Notes under the pieces: model-generated
Seen by the model: the letters and a program-made list of their open reading frames with translations, nothing else
Told to the model about the DNA's origin: nothing
Database searches by the model: none
From: Pseudomonas sp. Fl4BN1
GTDB lineage: Bacteria; Pseudomonadota; Gammaproteobacteria; Pseudomonadales; Pseudomonadaceae
DNA: 64,000 nt
Reading direction: 5' to 3'
NCBI RefSeq assembly: GCF_009908285.1
Contig: NZ_JAAARM010000004.1
Coordinates: forward strand, 272,012 to 336,011
Shown: positions 54,799 through 64,000 of the stretch, in pieces
Numbering within the stretch: the first letter of the stretch is position 1
How the letters are laid out: every line of letters starts with the position of its first letter
Position numbers and translations under genes: made by a program

Positions 54799-55110
54799 TT
54801 AGTCTTCCCCGAGCTCAAAAAACTTAATATACAACGTTTTAAAATCCTCAATCAGTTCCAAAGCGCCCTCAACGTCATGTGCTTTGTATCCACTTCTGTT
54901 TATGCACTCAATCGGGTAATTATCGCCAGAACGTAAAGCATCTATAGCAAAATCAAACGTCCTCAAATAATTCTCATGAAACCCCGGATAACAGAAGCTC
55001 AAAGAAGCCATTTCCTCAGCAGCCTCTTCAAGAGTTTGTTGATTCACAGTACCAGCGAACATATCAAGCAAATGTTCCCTCCACTCAAACCCAGCCATAT
55101 TTCTCTCCAT
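54799..55110 (-). CDS. cdiI: CDI immunity protein of the main cdiA
   Basis: A 103-residue acidic protein (AGFEWREHLLDMFAGTVNQQTLEEAAEE...KFFELGED). The ATG at 55110 overlaps the cdiA stop (TAATG); a second ATG at 55098 with better spacing is possible. It resembles the small helical immunity proteins found with RNase A-like toxins. It should bind and block the CdiA tip in the cytosol. Confidence 0.72.
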   Translation of the reverse strand: MERNMAGFEWREHLLDMFAGTVNQQTLEEAAEEMASLSFCYPGFHENYLRTFDFAIDALRSGDNYPIECINRSGYKAHDVEGALELIEDFKTLYIKFFELGED

Positions 55111-58100
55111 TAAAACTCAGGATGCGCAGTATGAATTATATAACTGCCTTTGCCGTCAGACTTCAAAACCAAATTCACATTAGGCATCGGCCTAGTTATT
55201 TTAGATATTGAACCACCTTTAGTTAAAACTTCAAATCCACGCCCCAGATTCCCCAACCCCGGGTCAGCCATAAAGGGTTTAATCAAACCCGCAGGCGGAG
55301 AAGAGGCTAACCATGAGCGCACGTCTTGCGCCTTAATTGACAATGTTTTTGCTATAGCATCCTCCATTTGCCCGCGATCATTGAATGCTGTTCTCGAGCC
55401 TATTCGATTACTATTAATTAACTCATTTTGGACCCTATCTTTGAGATAAGCATCGCTAGCATCTGGCCCATGCTTTTCTAAAGGATGAGTTGGGTTAGAC
55501 AACTTCCCATTTGGCTTTACCACTTGGCTACCTTCAGTAGAGGCCAACCCTCCAGGCTGAGACAAATCTGAATGCGGAGGGTTGATACCTACTCCGTGGA
55601 CTGAACAGCTCCCATTATTACAGATGTAGCAAGGTCCAACGTTGTGCACCCAGGTACCAAGCTTGCCAACATAGAACGTATGGCCAATATCTACCGTCAG
55701 GTTATAGGTCTGCCCCTGAGGTTGCAGCAATTCAACAGAATCCACACTGATCGAACTGCCTTCCCCTTTCCCATCCCCCAAAGATTGCAGGCGATCGCCA
55801 GTCTTGAGCTCAATAAGGGGAACAAAACCCTTCTGCGCTGGCACATAGAACGGATGTCCAGGAGTCACCTCCAGTGTCTCTGACGATACAATGCCGTCAA
55901 TGCCGTCTTTTTTCAGACCCAAGCGATAAATAGGCTGATCAGTACGGATATGAGTCGCGGTGATGGCTGCGGCAAAGGGCTCCCCCCCTTTTTCGGGCTT
56001 ACTCCAAACTAGATCCCCCACTTTTAGGGTCTCAATAGCCCTTTCACCAGTAGGCGTTGCGACCATAGTCCCAGCCGCGAAGCAACACGGTTTATAGCCA
56101 GCAAGCTTGGCTTCAGCCTGCGAAACGATTTTACCAGCAGCCTGACCTACATCACGAGACACCAACTCTTTCAAGACACTGAGAATGCTTCCCTTACTCG
56201 CCCTACCCACGGGTAATACAGCGAGAAGCGCCTCTAAATCAATGTTCGAGGTCAGTCCACCAGTTGCATAGCTTCGCAACATCTCCCATTGAGCGCTCGT
56301 AAGCTCTACATCATTACTAATAGCTCCAATCTCTCGAAGTTTCTTGGTAGCTATTGCTTCGCCGTATTGATCAATCCATTTATCTGGAACAACCCCCACA
56401 CCACCAGGGGCATTATTGTATGTTGTATTACTAGCAGAGTTGAACAACAGAGGGTCTGCATATTGCTTTGAAGTCGCTGCAAATGCATACACCTTGTCAC
56501 CATTAGCTATAACAGGTGAGCCATCTGCCCAAGTGAGAAGAACTTTCTCACTCTGAAGTTGCTTAACAACATCTATAGCCCTCTGAAGATCCTCAGCCAA
56601 GTTTAGACCTTCAGGATTATTTGGCCTATAAGCTGCAAAGATGGCTTGAAGCTGTTTATTGTCCTGCGCATCAAGCTCGCCATCAGCGGCATAAGTAAGT
56701 AAAACGTCCCAACCGAATCCAGAACGACTTTTACCTAAAGACGCCTCCATCTTTTTAGCTTCTTCGGCAATCCGTTTTTCTTCAAATGAATGAAGCTTGC
56801 GGTTATAGGCTTGTGCATTACCCGCAATCTGCGACCCTATTGCGACATCGCCATTGACACTGGCTGCAGCCAGCAGCCCCACAAGCTTGGAGGCGGCATT
56901 TACAAGCTGGTCATGCTCTACCGGGTTGGCACCACTCAGGAGAGGACTCTTCTCAAGAGTCATCATGAGTGCTTCGTTAGCTCCCGCTGCAATAGCACCG
57001 GTTTTAAAATCCCCGCCCATGGCCTCCGAAAGCAATCCACCAACAACTGCATGCAAAGCAGTTTTGCTTAGGCCACTTTCTTGAAGATCGAGTTTTGCAC
57101 CTAAATCCCCTGCACCTGTAAAGGCTACCGCTTGAAGAATGTCTAAGAACGCACCTGTCATCGCATCCTTGAACTTCCCCTGCCCTAAAGCCTCTGACAG
57201 CGTTCCTCTGACTACACCTCCAGCCAGCTGAGTCGCCCCAAAGCGCCCTATCGCGGCCGGATCCGTCAGATGAGGCGCAACACTCGGGCCACTGACTTTA
57301 TTGGTGACTGGGTCGGTTTGAGCTCCGAACCAGTTACCGCTGGCGTAATTGACAACCCCAGCCGATGCACTGGCAATAAGGGCCTGCTTTATGCTATCGC
57401 TGCTGAAGGTTTCCTTAAACGCTGCGCCAAGATTGCCCTTGTTGTTGATGACGCTGACAGCACCAGTGCTGGCCATTGAGGTCAGCCCCGCCGTAACCAT
57501 GGCATTACCCCAGCCAGCCGCAACGAAAGTGCCCGCGGAGGCACCCACAGTCGAAACCCCACCAGCCGCCATGACGGTTCCGCTACCTGCAGAGCCTGCA
57601 CCCGCAAACGCCGTACCTACTGCGCCACTCGCAGCCCCGGCAGTCAGCACCGTCACGATGATAATGATCGCCAGCATCGCCCCCTGGCCAAGCCCGGAGT
57701 GGCTGTATTTGAAGCTATCGTGGGTTTCCTGCACTTTGCGCCAGTCCACATCGCCGCGCTTCTCGGCCTCCTTGAGCCACCCCAGTTGCGGATCGGCTTG
57801 CACCATGGCGTCGATGGTTTGACTGATGGATTTCTGGTCGATTTGCTTGAGGTCGATAGTCAAACCGTCGGTGGCTTTGATGATCAATTCGCCCTTAGCT
57901 AGCAACTGACTCTGGCGCAAGGTCTCATCGGTGTTGCCCTTACCCTTGGCACTGGTCCAGGCAAGGCTGTTGCTGCTTTGCTCATGACTCTCCTGATGCA
58001 GGTCCTTCACCCCTTCAAAGGTGATGGCGCCGCCACTGTCCAGGGTCAGGTCCTTGCCGCTCTCCAGCTTGGCGACCTGATACCTTTGGTCCCCTGCACT

Positions 58101-61100
58101 CTTGAGAGTCAGATTGCCGCCGGCACTGATCTCACTGCCGACATGGGTCACCCGGGTGACTTCGTCACGCTTGGTTTCCTTGCTGCCCCAGCCCCCCTTC
58201 TTCTTCATGTCATACAACGAGTGCTCGCTGTCCTGCTCCGCCAGCAGGTTCAACTCGCCACCGGCCACCAGATAAGCTTCCTCACCCGCCTTGACCCGGC
58301 TGGAAATCAGCGTCATGTCCTTGCCGGACTTGAGCAGCACATCGCCGCCCGCCGTCACCGTGGTGGCTTGCTGCTTGACGCGATCTTCTTCGCTCTTGGT
58401 GGTGCCGGTCTTGCTCGCCCAGTGCTGTTCGTTCGCCGCCGAGGCCAGGGTCAGGTGCTCCTTGGCCGTCATCGACACATCGCCCTTGGCGTCGATCTGG
58501 CTGGCAACGGCGGTGACGTTGCCACCGGCATCGATGCTCAGGTCGCCGCCGCTCTCCAGGGTCGCGCCGTGTTGGGTTCGGCTCTGGTCGAGGTTGCCAA
58601 TGCCACGGTCATTGCTGACCACTTGCTCGACTGCGCTCAAGCTGACGTCGCGACCGGCCTTTATGGTGGTGTTGCCGCCGCTGTGCAGCACGCTGCCGTT
58701 GTTGTCAAAGTCCCGTTCGGCACCGATGCGCAGGCTGTTGCCAGCTTCGACGCGCGCGGCGCTGTCGAGGAAGTCGCGCCGTTGCTCGCGGACGTAGTCG
58801 CCGCCACTGCTTTGGTGGGTAGTCAGGGTGCGGTCGTTGATCACGTCGCCCTGGGTGGTGGTCAGGGTCACGTCCTGTCCGGCGATGATGCCGCCAGCGC
58901 GGTTGACCAAATGGTTGCCTGCCAGCAGATCCAGTCCCTTCCCCGCCTCCACCAACCCGCTATTGACCAGGTTCTCCCCCGCCACCGCCGACAGGTCATT
59001 GGCCGCACGCAAGGTGCCGACGTTGTTCAAATCCTTGCCGGCAATCAGGCTCACGTCCTTGCCCGCGATCAGCGCGCCATTCGGCGCCAGGCGGTTGTTC
59101 GAGTGAGCCAGGTACAGCACCGGCACCAGCACCTGTTCGCCATTCACTTCATGGCTTTCCAGCCAGACGATGTCGTGGGTCAGCGCGGCGACCTGTTCCG
59201 CGGTCAGGGTGACGCCCACCGAGAGTTCAAGCTGTTGCTTGCTCTGCAGGGCGTTGTCCATCAGGTGCTTGAAGAGTTTTTCACCGCTGTCCTGGCCGTC
59301 GATAAAGCGTTGGCCAGTACGGGCGACCATGGCTTGCTGGATCAGTTTCTGTTCGTAGAAACCATCACCCAGACGCTTGGTGCTCTCCTCGGGGTTGTAG
59401 CCGAGGTGGGACAGCAGGTAGTCCGAGCTCATGAATTGCTTGAGGTTGGTCAGCGCCGGGTTGGTTTCCACCAGGTATTTGTGCGGCCGGGACAGGCTCG
59501 CGGCGTCCGGCAGGCCGGCGATCTGTGCCGGGGTCGGGGCTTGTGCAGCGCTGCTGCCCTGGCCGCTGAGGCGGAACAGGCCGTTGCCGCTGGTGGGCAG
59601 GGTGAAGCCCGGCAGTACCAGCGGGTTGACCTGTTGCTGGGCCAGTTCCGGGGGCAGTTGCGGGTTGATCCGGATCGGCGTCGAGTAGCCGTTGCCAATG
59701 CCGGTGTCGGTCAGGGTCTTGCCGGCGCCGACGTACTCGTAGAAGGAGCGGATCACGCTGTTGTCGAGGGTTTTGTCAGCCTTGAGGTTGACCTTGCCAC
59801 CGGCCTGGATGGTGGCGGCGAAGGATTGGTCGCCATCCACCACTTTGCTGCTGGAGCCCAGCATCACCCCGGTCCAGCCGATAAAGGCGCTGAGGTCGGA
59901 GGCGAAGCTGGCCGACGGGGTCGGGTTGTTGCGGGCGTTGAAGGCGGCAGCCTGGGCGGCGGCGTTGCCGGTTTCGTTAACGAAGCTCCAGTAGCGCCGC
60001 AGGGTGGTGATTTCCTGGGGTTGCAAGCCCTGGTTGAGGATAGTGATGGCGTTGACGTTGAGGTCACCGGCCGCGGTGATCAGGCTGCTGGTGTTGGTCA
60101 GTACCTGGGTGTCGATCTGCAGGTCGGCGCCGCTGTTGAGGCTGGCGGCGGCGCTGCTGTTGGTCACCCGCAGGCGGTCGGTCTCGGCCACTTCCCACAG
60201 GCCGTTGATGCGGCCGCCACCACGGTCGTCGCAGCCGGCGCCGGGAATCATGTTGCAGGACAGGCGGGTGATGCCGGCGGCACTTTTTTCGTGCTCGATG
60301 TACTCCAGCACGTCCATCACGTTGTTGACCGTGGTGGCGGCAATGGTCAGCTTGCCGAGGCTTTCGATATCTCCGGAGCGGTTGTCCAGCAGGTCGGCCT
60401 TGGTTTGCTGGTTGTCCTTGGCAATCAGTGTTGTGCCCAGGCTGTACACCTGGGCGTAGCGGTTGGTGAAGCTCGTGGTCAGCAGTTGCAGGTTGCCGCC
60501 GCTGGAGATCAGGCCTTGGTCATTGACCAGGGTGGCGGCAGTGAGGGTCAGGTCATCACCACTGCCCAGGGTGCCGCGGTTGTTGATGCTGGAGGCGGTG
60601 AGGTGCAGTTTCTGGTTGCCGGTGATGCGTCCGGCGCTGTTCAGCGCGCCATCGATGTTGACGCGGGTGTTGCCGCCACCGGCGATGCTGGCGCTGTCGG
60701 TCAGGTCCAGTTGAGCGGCGTGCAGATCCAGTTGGCCAATACTGCTCAGGCGACCCTTGCCGGCGTAGTTGCCACTCAGGTCAACACTGATCGCAGCGTC
60801 GCTGCCGATCAGGCCGTCGTTGTTCCAGTGAGTACCGCTGCCGGTCAGGCCATTGCTCGCCAGGAGCTGGCCGTCGGTGGTCTGGGTCAGGTGGTCGACG
60901 TTGACTGTCAGTTGCTCGGCCTGGATCGAGCTGCTGTTGGTCCAGCGCTCGGCTTCCAGGGTCAGTTGGCCCGCGGTCTTCAGGCGGCCGCCGACGTCTT
61001 CGAGGTTGGCCATGGAGATGCCGAACACGCCACTGCCGTTGTGCAGCAGGCTGCCGCCACGGTTGTTGAAGCCGCCGGCGTCGAAGCTCAGGTCGTGGTT

Positions 61101-63833
61101 GGCGGTTTCCAGGGTGCCGTCACGGTTGTCGAAGGTGCCGCCGATGTCGAAGCGAGTTTTGCTCGCCAGACCTAGGGCCCGCAGTTGCCCGCGCTGGTTG
61201 TCCAGGCTGGCGGCGGCGGTGGCCAGGGTGCTGCGGCTTTCGATCAGGCCCTGGCGGTTGTCCAGGGCACCAGCCAGTTCCAGCTCGATCTGCCGGGCGC
61301 TGATCTGGCCGGCGCTGTTGTCCAGGTCCTTGGCGCTGATATGCAGCGCCTGCAGGGCGAAGAGCGCGCCGTCGCGATTGTCGAGGCGGCCATCGGCGGC
61401 GGTTTCCAGGGTGGCGCCGCCGCTGAGGGCCGAGACCTTGCCCGCGCGGTTGTCGAGGTGGGCCGCCTTGAGCGTCAGGTCGCCCTGCTGGGCAATCACT
61501 TGCCCGCCTTGGTTGCCGGCGTCGGCCGCCACATCGAGGCCCAGGTTGGTCTTGGCCTGCAGCAGGCCCTTGGCGTTATCCAGGCGCTCGGCATTGAGTT
61601 GCAGGTCGGCTTCGCGGCTGAGGATCTCCCCGCCATCGCTGTTCTGCACTTCGCCACTGGCGCTGATCAACACTGAATCATTGGCCGCGACCCGGCCCTT
61701 CTGCCGGTTGTCCAAGTGCTCGGTGAACAGCCGCAGCCACTGCTGGCTGGAGAGTTCGCCTCCCTGGTTCTCAACCTTAGTGCTGCGCTTGAGCAGCAAG
61801 GGGCCGGCGGCAGACAGCTTGCCCTGCTGGTTGCTCAGGCGCCCCAGCAGGTCGAGGGTGACGGCGGCTTTGCCGCTGAAGGTGCCGTGGCGGTTGTCCA
61901 GGTCGCTGCCGGTGAACGTCAGGTCGCCGCCAGCGTTGACGGTGCCGCCGCTGTTGCCCAGGGTCAGGGCGTTCAGGGTCAGGCTCGCGGCGCTGTCGAT
62001 CGAACCGCCCTGGCTGTTGTCCAGCAGGTCGCTGAGTTTGAGGCTTTGTGCGCCAGCGCTGGAAATCACCCCTTTCTGGCTGTTGTCGAGGCTCGCGGCC
62101 TTGACGTCCAGGGCTTGCTGGCTGACCAGGGCTCCGCCCTGGCGGTTGTTCAAGGCGTTGCTGAGGGTGATGTCGACACCGCCCTTGAGGCTGGAGACGG
62201 TGCCTTTGTTGCTGTTGTTCAGGCCGATGCCCTTGAGGGTCAGGCCCTGCCAGCCCGACAGCAACCCGCCCTGGTTGTCTAGCTCAGCGCTGCCGGTGAT
62301 GGTCAGGGTCTGTTGCGCCAGTACCACGCCGGTGAGGTTGTCCATCCCGGCCAGCACCAGGGTGCTGCTGCCCTGGCTCGACAGTTCGCCGCCGCTGTTG
62401 CCCAGGTGGCCCAGGGTGGCATTGAGGGACTGCTGGCTCTTGATCAGCCCGCCCTGACCGTTGAGCACCTGATCGGCATTGAGTTGCAGGCGCTCGGCGC
62501 TGAGCAGCTTGCCCTTGTTCTGGTTGTCCAGGGTCCCGGCGCTGACCGTCACCTGGCGTTGCCCGCTCAGGGTGCCGCCCTGGTTGTTCAGGGTCTGCTT
62601 GGCCGTAACCGTCAGATCACGGCTGGCCACCACGCTCTTGCCGCTGTTGTTGAGGCTCTTCGCGCTCAGCGTGACATCGCCATTGGGGTTGCGGCTGTTG
62701 TCGAAGTTGACCCCGGCTTCGATGATCCCGTGGTTGTTCAGTTGCCCGCCGCTGCTGAGGTTGACGCTGTTGGCCGCTGCCAGGGTGCTGTGGTTGTTCA
62801 GGTCGCCCTGGGTCTGCACCTCGAGATCGGTCCCGGCGTACACCGCGCCCTGGGCGTCGAGGCTTTGGGCCTTGATCGCCACCGCTCCTTTCTCGGCGCT
62901 CGCCTCGGCCATGCGCAACTGGCCATTGGCATCGAGTTGGATATCGCCACCGCTGGCGATCATCTTGCCGTCGAGTTTCACCCCGACCCCAGCCTCGGTG
63001 CCCACCAGCTTGATGGCCCCGGCGTACATGCCGCCCAGGGCGCTGCTGTCGATGGCCAACTGTGGTGCATCCGCAGGGTTTGCTGCCCGCGCCGTGGCCT
63101 TGAGGGTCTGGGCGTCGACATCGTTGGCCCCGGCGATCACCGCCAGGTGCTTGGCCTGGATCTCGGCATTGATCCTGGCGCTGCGGGTGATGATTTCGAA
63201 CTGGTCGATATTATTCGCGTTCAGCCCCGCGCCTTCGATCGCCACGCTGCCCTGATCCACCTGATAACGCTGGAGCTGGCCATTCTCGATCACCGGCTTG
63301 CCGGTGGTCAGGGTGGCCTTCGGGGTGTTGATAAAGCCGCAGCCGTTGCAGGTCACGCCATAGGGGTTGGCAACGATCACATGGGCTGACTGCCCGGCCA
63401 CTTCGGTGTAGCCCTTGAGCTGGCTGGGGCTGCCGCCGTTGACCTCGTTGAGGATCACATTCGCTGCGCGGCCACCCAGATTGGGGTTGCCGAGGATGAT
63501 CCCGCCAAGCTGGGTTTGCTGGGTACGGTTGGTAGCGTTGTTGAGAATGACGCCCTGCTGGCCAACGTTGTAGTCGCTGAACTGGTTGTGCGACAGGCCA
63601 CTGCCGTTAGGCGTGGCGATGTTGACGATGGGCACGCCATTGCCGGCCTGGCCGAGGGTGGTGCCGCCACCGTTGACCACGATGCCGTCGGCCATCGCCA
63701 CCACGGGCTGCCAGAACATCACGTTGGCCAGGATGAACGCCAACCCGCGTTTCGACAGGCCCCAGAACGAATCACGGGATTGCAGGGCAGCCGAGGGCTG
63801 ACGGACCAGGAAGGCAAACTGACGAACATCCAT
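55110..63833 (-). CDS. cdiA: CdiA/FhaB-type contact-dependent inhibition exoprotein with HINT and RNase A-like toxin tip
   Basis: A 2907-residue two-partner-secretion effector. In order: signal region (about 1-48, ending PVVAMADG); TPS domain (about 50-300, with NPYGVTCNGCGF); long hemagglutinin repeats; a DUF637-like region (about 2130-2340); a pretoxin HINT domain (about 2580-2730, from CCFAAGTMVATPTG to TWVHN); and a toxin tip (about 2780-2907). The tip (HPLEKHGPDASDAYLKDR...FNDRGQMEDAI...IIHTAHPEF) matches the bacterial RNase A-like CdiA-CT family. The upstream gene encodes its outer membrane transporter, the downstream gene immunity. The tip should kill or inhibit neighbours by cutting RNA. 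Confidence 0.93.
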   Translation of the reverse strand: MDVRQFAFLVRQPSAALQSRDSFWGLSKRGLAFILANVMFWQPVVAMADGIVVNGGGTTLGQAGNGVPIVNIATPNGSGLSHNQFSDYNVGQQGVILNNATNRTQQTQLGGIILGNPNLGGRAANVILNEVNGGSPSQLKGYTEVAGQSAHVIVANPYGVTCNGCGFINTPKATLTTGKPVIENGQLQRYQVDQGSVAIEGAGLNANNIDQFEIITRSARINAEIQAKHLAVIAGANDVDAQTLKATARAANPADAPQLAIDSSALGGMYAGAIKLVGTEAGVGVKLDGKMIASGGDIQLDANGQLRMAEASAEKGAVAIKAQSLDAQGAVYAGTDLEVQTQGDLNNHSTLAAANSVNLSSGGQLNNHGIIEAGVNFDNSRNPNGDVTLSAKSLNNSGKSVVASRDLTVTAKQTLNNQGGTLSGQRQVTVSAGTLDNQNKGKLLSAERLQLNADQVLNGQGGLIKSQQSLNATLGHLGNSGGELSSQGSSTLVLAGMDNLTGVVLAQQTLTITGSAELDNQGGLLSGWQGLTLKGIGLNNSNKGTVSSLKGGVDITLSNALNNRQGGALVSQQALDVKAASLDNSQKGVISSAGAQSLKLSDLLDNSQGGSIDSAASLTLNALTLGNSGGTVNAGGDLTFTGSDLDNRHGTFSGKAAVTLDLLGRLSNQQGKLSAAGPLLLKRSTKVENQGGELSSQQWLRLFTEHLDNRQKGRVAANDSVLISASGEVQNSDGGEILSREADLQLNAERLDNAKGLLQAKTNLGLDVAADAGNQGGQVIAQQGDLTLKAAHLDNRAGKVSALSGGATLETAADGRLDNRDGALFALQALHISAKDLDNSAGQISARQIELELAGALDNRQGLIESRSTLATAAASLDNQRGQLRALGLASKTRFDIGGTFDNRDGTLETANHDLSFDAGGFNNRGGSLLHNGSGVFGISMANLEDVGGRLKTAGQLTLEAERWTNSSSIQAEQLTVNVDHLTQTTDGQLLASNGLTGSGTHWNNDGLIGSDAAISVDLSGNYAGKGRLSSIGQLDLHAAQLDLTDSASIAGGGNTRVNIDGALNSAGRITGNQKLHLTASSINNRGTLGSGDDLTLTAATLVNDQGLISSGGNLQLLTTSFTNRYAQVYSLGTTLIAKDNQQTKADLLDNRSGDIESLGKLTIAATTVNNVMDVLEYIEHEKSAAGITRLSCNMIPGAGCDDRGGGRINGLWEVAETDRLRVTNSSAAASLNSGADLQIDTQVLTNTSSLITAAGDLNVNAITILNQGLQPQEITTLRRYWSFVNETGNAAAQAAAFNARNNPTPSASFASDLSAFIGWTGVMLGSSSKVVDGDQSFAATIQAGGKVNLKADKTLDNSVIRSFYEYVGAGKTLTDTGIGNGYSTPIRINPQLPPELAQQQVNPLVLPGFTLPTSGNGLFRLSGQGSSAAQAPTPAQIAGLPDAASLSRPHKYLVETNPALTNLKQFMSSDYLLSHLGYNPEESTKRLGDGFYEQKLIQQAMVARTGQRFIDGQDSGEKLFKHLMDNALQSKQQLELSVGVTLTAEQVAALTHDIVWLESHEVNGEQVLVPVLYLAHSNNRLAPNGALIAGKDVSLIAGKDLNNVGTLRAANDLSAVAGENLVNSGLVEAGKGLDLLAGNHLVNRAGGIIAGQDVTLTTTQGDVINDRTLTTHQSSGGDYVREQRRDFLDSAARVEAGNSLRIGAERDFDNNGSVLHSGGNTTIKAGRDVSLSAVEQVVSNDRGIGNLDQSRTQHGATLESGGDLSIDAGGNVTAVASQIDAKGDVSMTAKEHLTLASAANEQHWASKTGTTKSEEDRVKQQATTVTAGGDVLLKSGKDMTLISSRVKAGEEAYLVAGGELNLLAEQDSEHSLYDMKKKGGWGSKETKRDEVTRVTHVGSEISAGGNLTLKSAGDQRYQVAKLESGKDLTLDSGGAITFEGVKDLHQESHEQSSNSLAWTSAKGKGNTDETLRQSQLLAKGELIIKATDGLTIDLKQIDQKSISQTIDAMVQADPQLGWLKEAEKRGDVDWRKVQETHDSFKYSHSGLGQGAMLAIIIIVTVLTAGAASGAVGTAFAGAGSAGSGTVMAAGGVSTVGASAGTFVAAGWGNAMVTAGLTSMASTGAVSVINNKGNLGAAFKETFSSDSIKQALIASASAGVVNYASGNWFGAQTDPVTNKVSGPSVAPHLTDPAAIGRFGATQLAGGVVRGTLSEALGQGKFKDAMTGAFLDILQAVAFTGAGDLGAKLDLQESGLSKTALHAVVGGLLSEAMGGDFKTGAIAAGANEALMMTLEKSPLLSGANPVEHDQLVNAASKLVGLLAAASVNGDVAIGSQIAGNAQAYNRKLHSFEEKRIAEEAKKMEASLGKSRSGFGWDVLLTYAADGELDAQDNKQLQAIFAAYRPNNPEGLNLAEDLQRAIDVVKQLQSEKVLLTWADGSPVIANGDKVYAFAATSKQYADPLLFNSASNTTYNNAPGGVGVVPDKWIDQYGEAIATKKLREIGAISNDVELTSAQWEMLRSYATGGLTSNIDLEALLAVLPVGRASKGSILSVLKELVSRDVGQAAGKIVSQAEAKLAGYKPCCFAAGTMVATPTGERAIETLKVGDLVWSKPEKGGEPFAAAITATHIRTDQPIYRLGLKKDGIDGIVSSETLEVTPGHPFYVPAQKGFVPLIELKTGDRLQSLGDGKGEGSSISVDSVELLQPQGQTYNLTVDIGHTFYVGKLGTWVHNVGPCYICNNGSCSVHGVGINPPHSDLSQPGGLASTEGSQVVKPNGKLSNPTHPLEKHGPDASDAYLKDRVQNELINSNRIGSRTAFNDRGQMEDAIAKTLSIKAQDVRSWLASSPPAGLIKPFMADPGLGNLGRGFEVLTKGGSISKITRPMPNVNLVLKSDGKGSYIIHTAHPEF
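58935..59442 (-). repeat. 508-bp direct repeat shared with orphan cdiA (53005-53512)
   Basis: This segment of the main cdiA around residue 1500 is the counterpart of the 5' end of the orphan gene. The two copies lie 5.93 kb apart in the same orientation. Confidence 0.85.
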
Positions 63834-63860
63834 GTCATGTTTCTCAGGTAAAGAGCGTAA

Positions 63861-64000
63861 TTAGAGGAAAAAGTCCAAACGGAAGTAGATCGGTGCTTCG
63901 CGTTCACTCAGGGCCTCTGGCCGCTCGAGGGAATGGGCAAAGGTCACGCTGGCAGCCAGGTTCTTGCCGCGGGCAAACAATTCGATGGAGTCGCTGGAGA
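63861..64000 (-). CDS. cdiB: C-terminal end of CdiB/ShlB-type two-partner-secretion transporter (partial)
   Basis: The last 45 or so codons read IELFARGKNLAASVTFAHSLERP...APIYFRLDFFL. This is the final strands of an Omp85/TpsB barrel with the aromatic-rich C-terminus. The gene runs off the right edge. It ends 27 bp before the cdiA start, so the two form the usual cdiBA operon. Confidence 0.85.
   Translation of the reverse strand, partial: SSDSIELFARGKNLAASVTFAHSLERPEALSEREAPIYFRLDFFL

Noticed and set aside
57978..61175. Very long open frame (1065 codons) on the plus strand opposite cdiA
   Set aside because: It mirrors the repeat-rich codon pattern of cdiA on the other strand, shows no domain and no ribosome binding site; the minus-strand frame has clear TPS and repeat domains.

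Overview
The window is chromosomal DNA of a fluorescent-group Pseudomonas, inferred from GC-rich coding bias, GTAGGAGC-type REP sequences and gene orders typical of the genus. Examples are rluB-scpB-scpA-yciO, cpxR-spy-cpxA, gbuR/gbuA and plpD near recQ. I see no tRNA, rRNA or CRISPR array.

About 1-43 kb is ordinary core and near-core genome. Its blocks are: chromosome segregation and RNA modification (rluB, scpB, scpA, yciO, an RNase AM-type PHP protein, yciB, yciI); a Cpx-type envelope stress module with a visible CpxR box (5.8-8.9 kb); trkH and assorted regulators and transporters; the patatin transporter PlpD, a MarR regulator and recQ; the 4-guanidinobutyrate locus gbuR-gbuA with a sodium:solute symporter; two acyl-carrier-protein-like small proteins and a 42-residue protein; more transporters; outer-membrane proteins and lipoproteins. 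At 38.3-42.3 kb three translationally coupled coiled-coil genes (one DUF6384) form a unit of unknown function.

About 43.3-64 kb is a contact-dependent inhibition (CDI, two-partner secretion) island on the minus strand. At the right edge is the end of a CdiB-like transporter. It is followed by a 2907-residue CdiA with a pretoxin HINT domain and an RNase A-like toxin tip, then its immunity gene. Downstream lie three orphan toxin/immunity modules. The first is a 1640-residue 5'-truncated CdiA with a PD-(D/E)XK-like tip and immunity gene. The second is a truncated, frameshifted copy with a different tip and immunity gene. The third is a decayed nuclease tip with an intact immunity-like gene. Long near-identical blocks link the modules and could let tips be exchanged by recombination. 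A SymE-like toxin gene with an XRE regulator, and a nonsense-mutated symE remnant, sit at two module junctions on the opposite strand.

Between the main CDI operon and the first orphan is a DUF3077-type gene with a structured C4-like leader RNA. One hairpin loop of this RNA is perfectly complementary (9 nt) to that gene's ribosome binding site. This and the orphan array are the most interesting items in the window.
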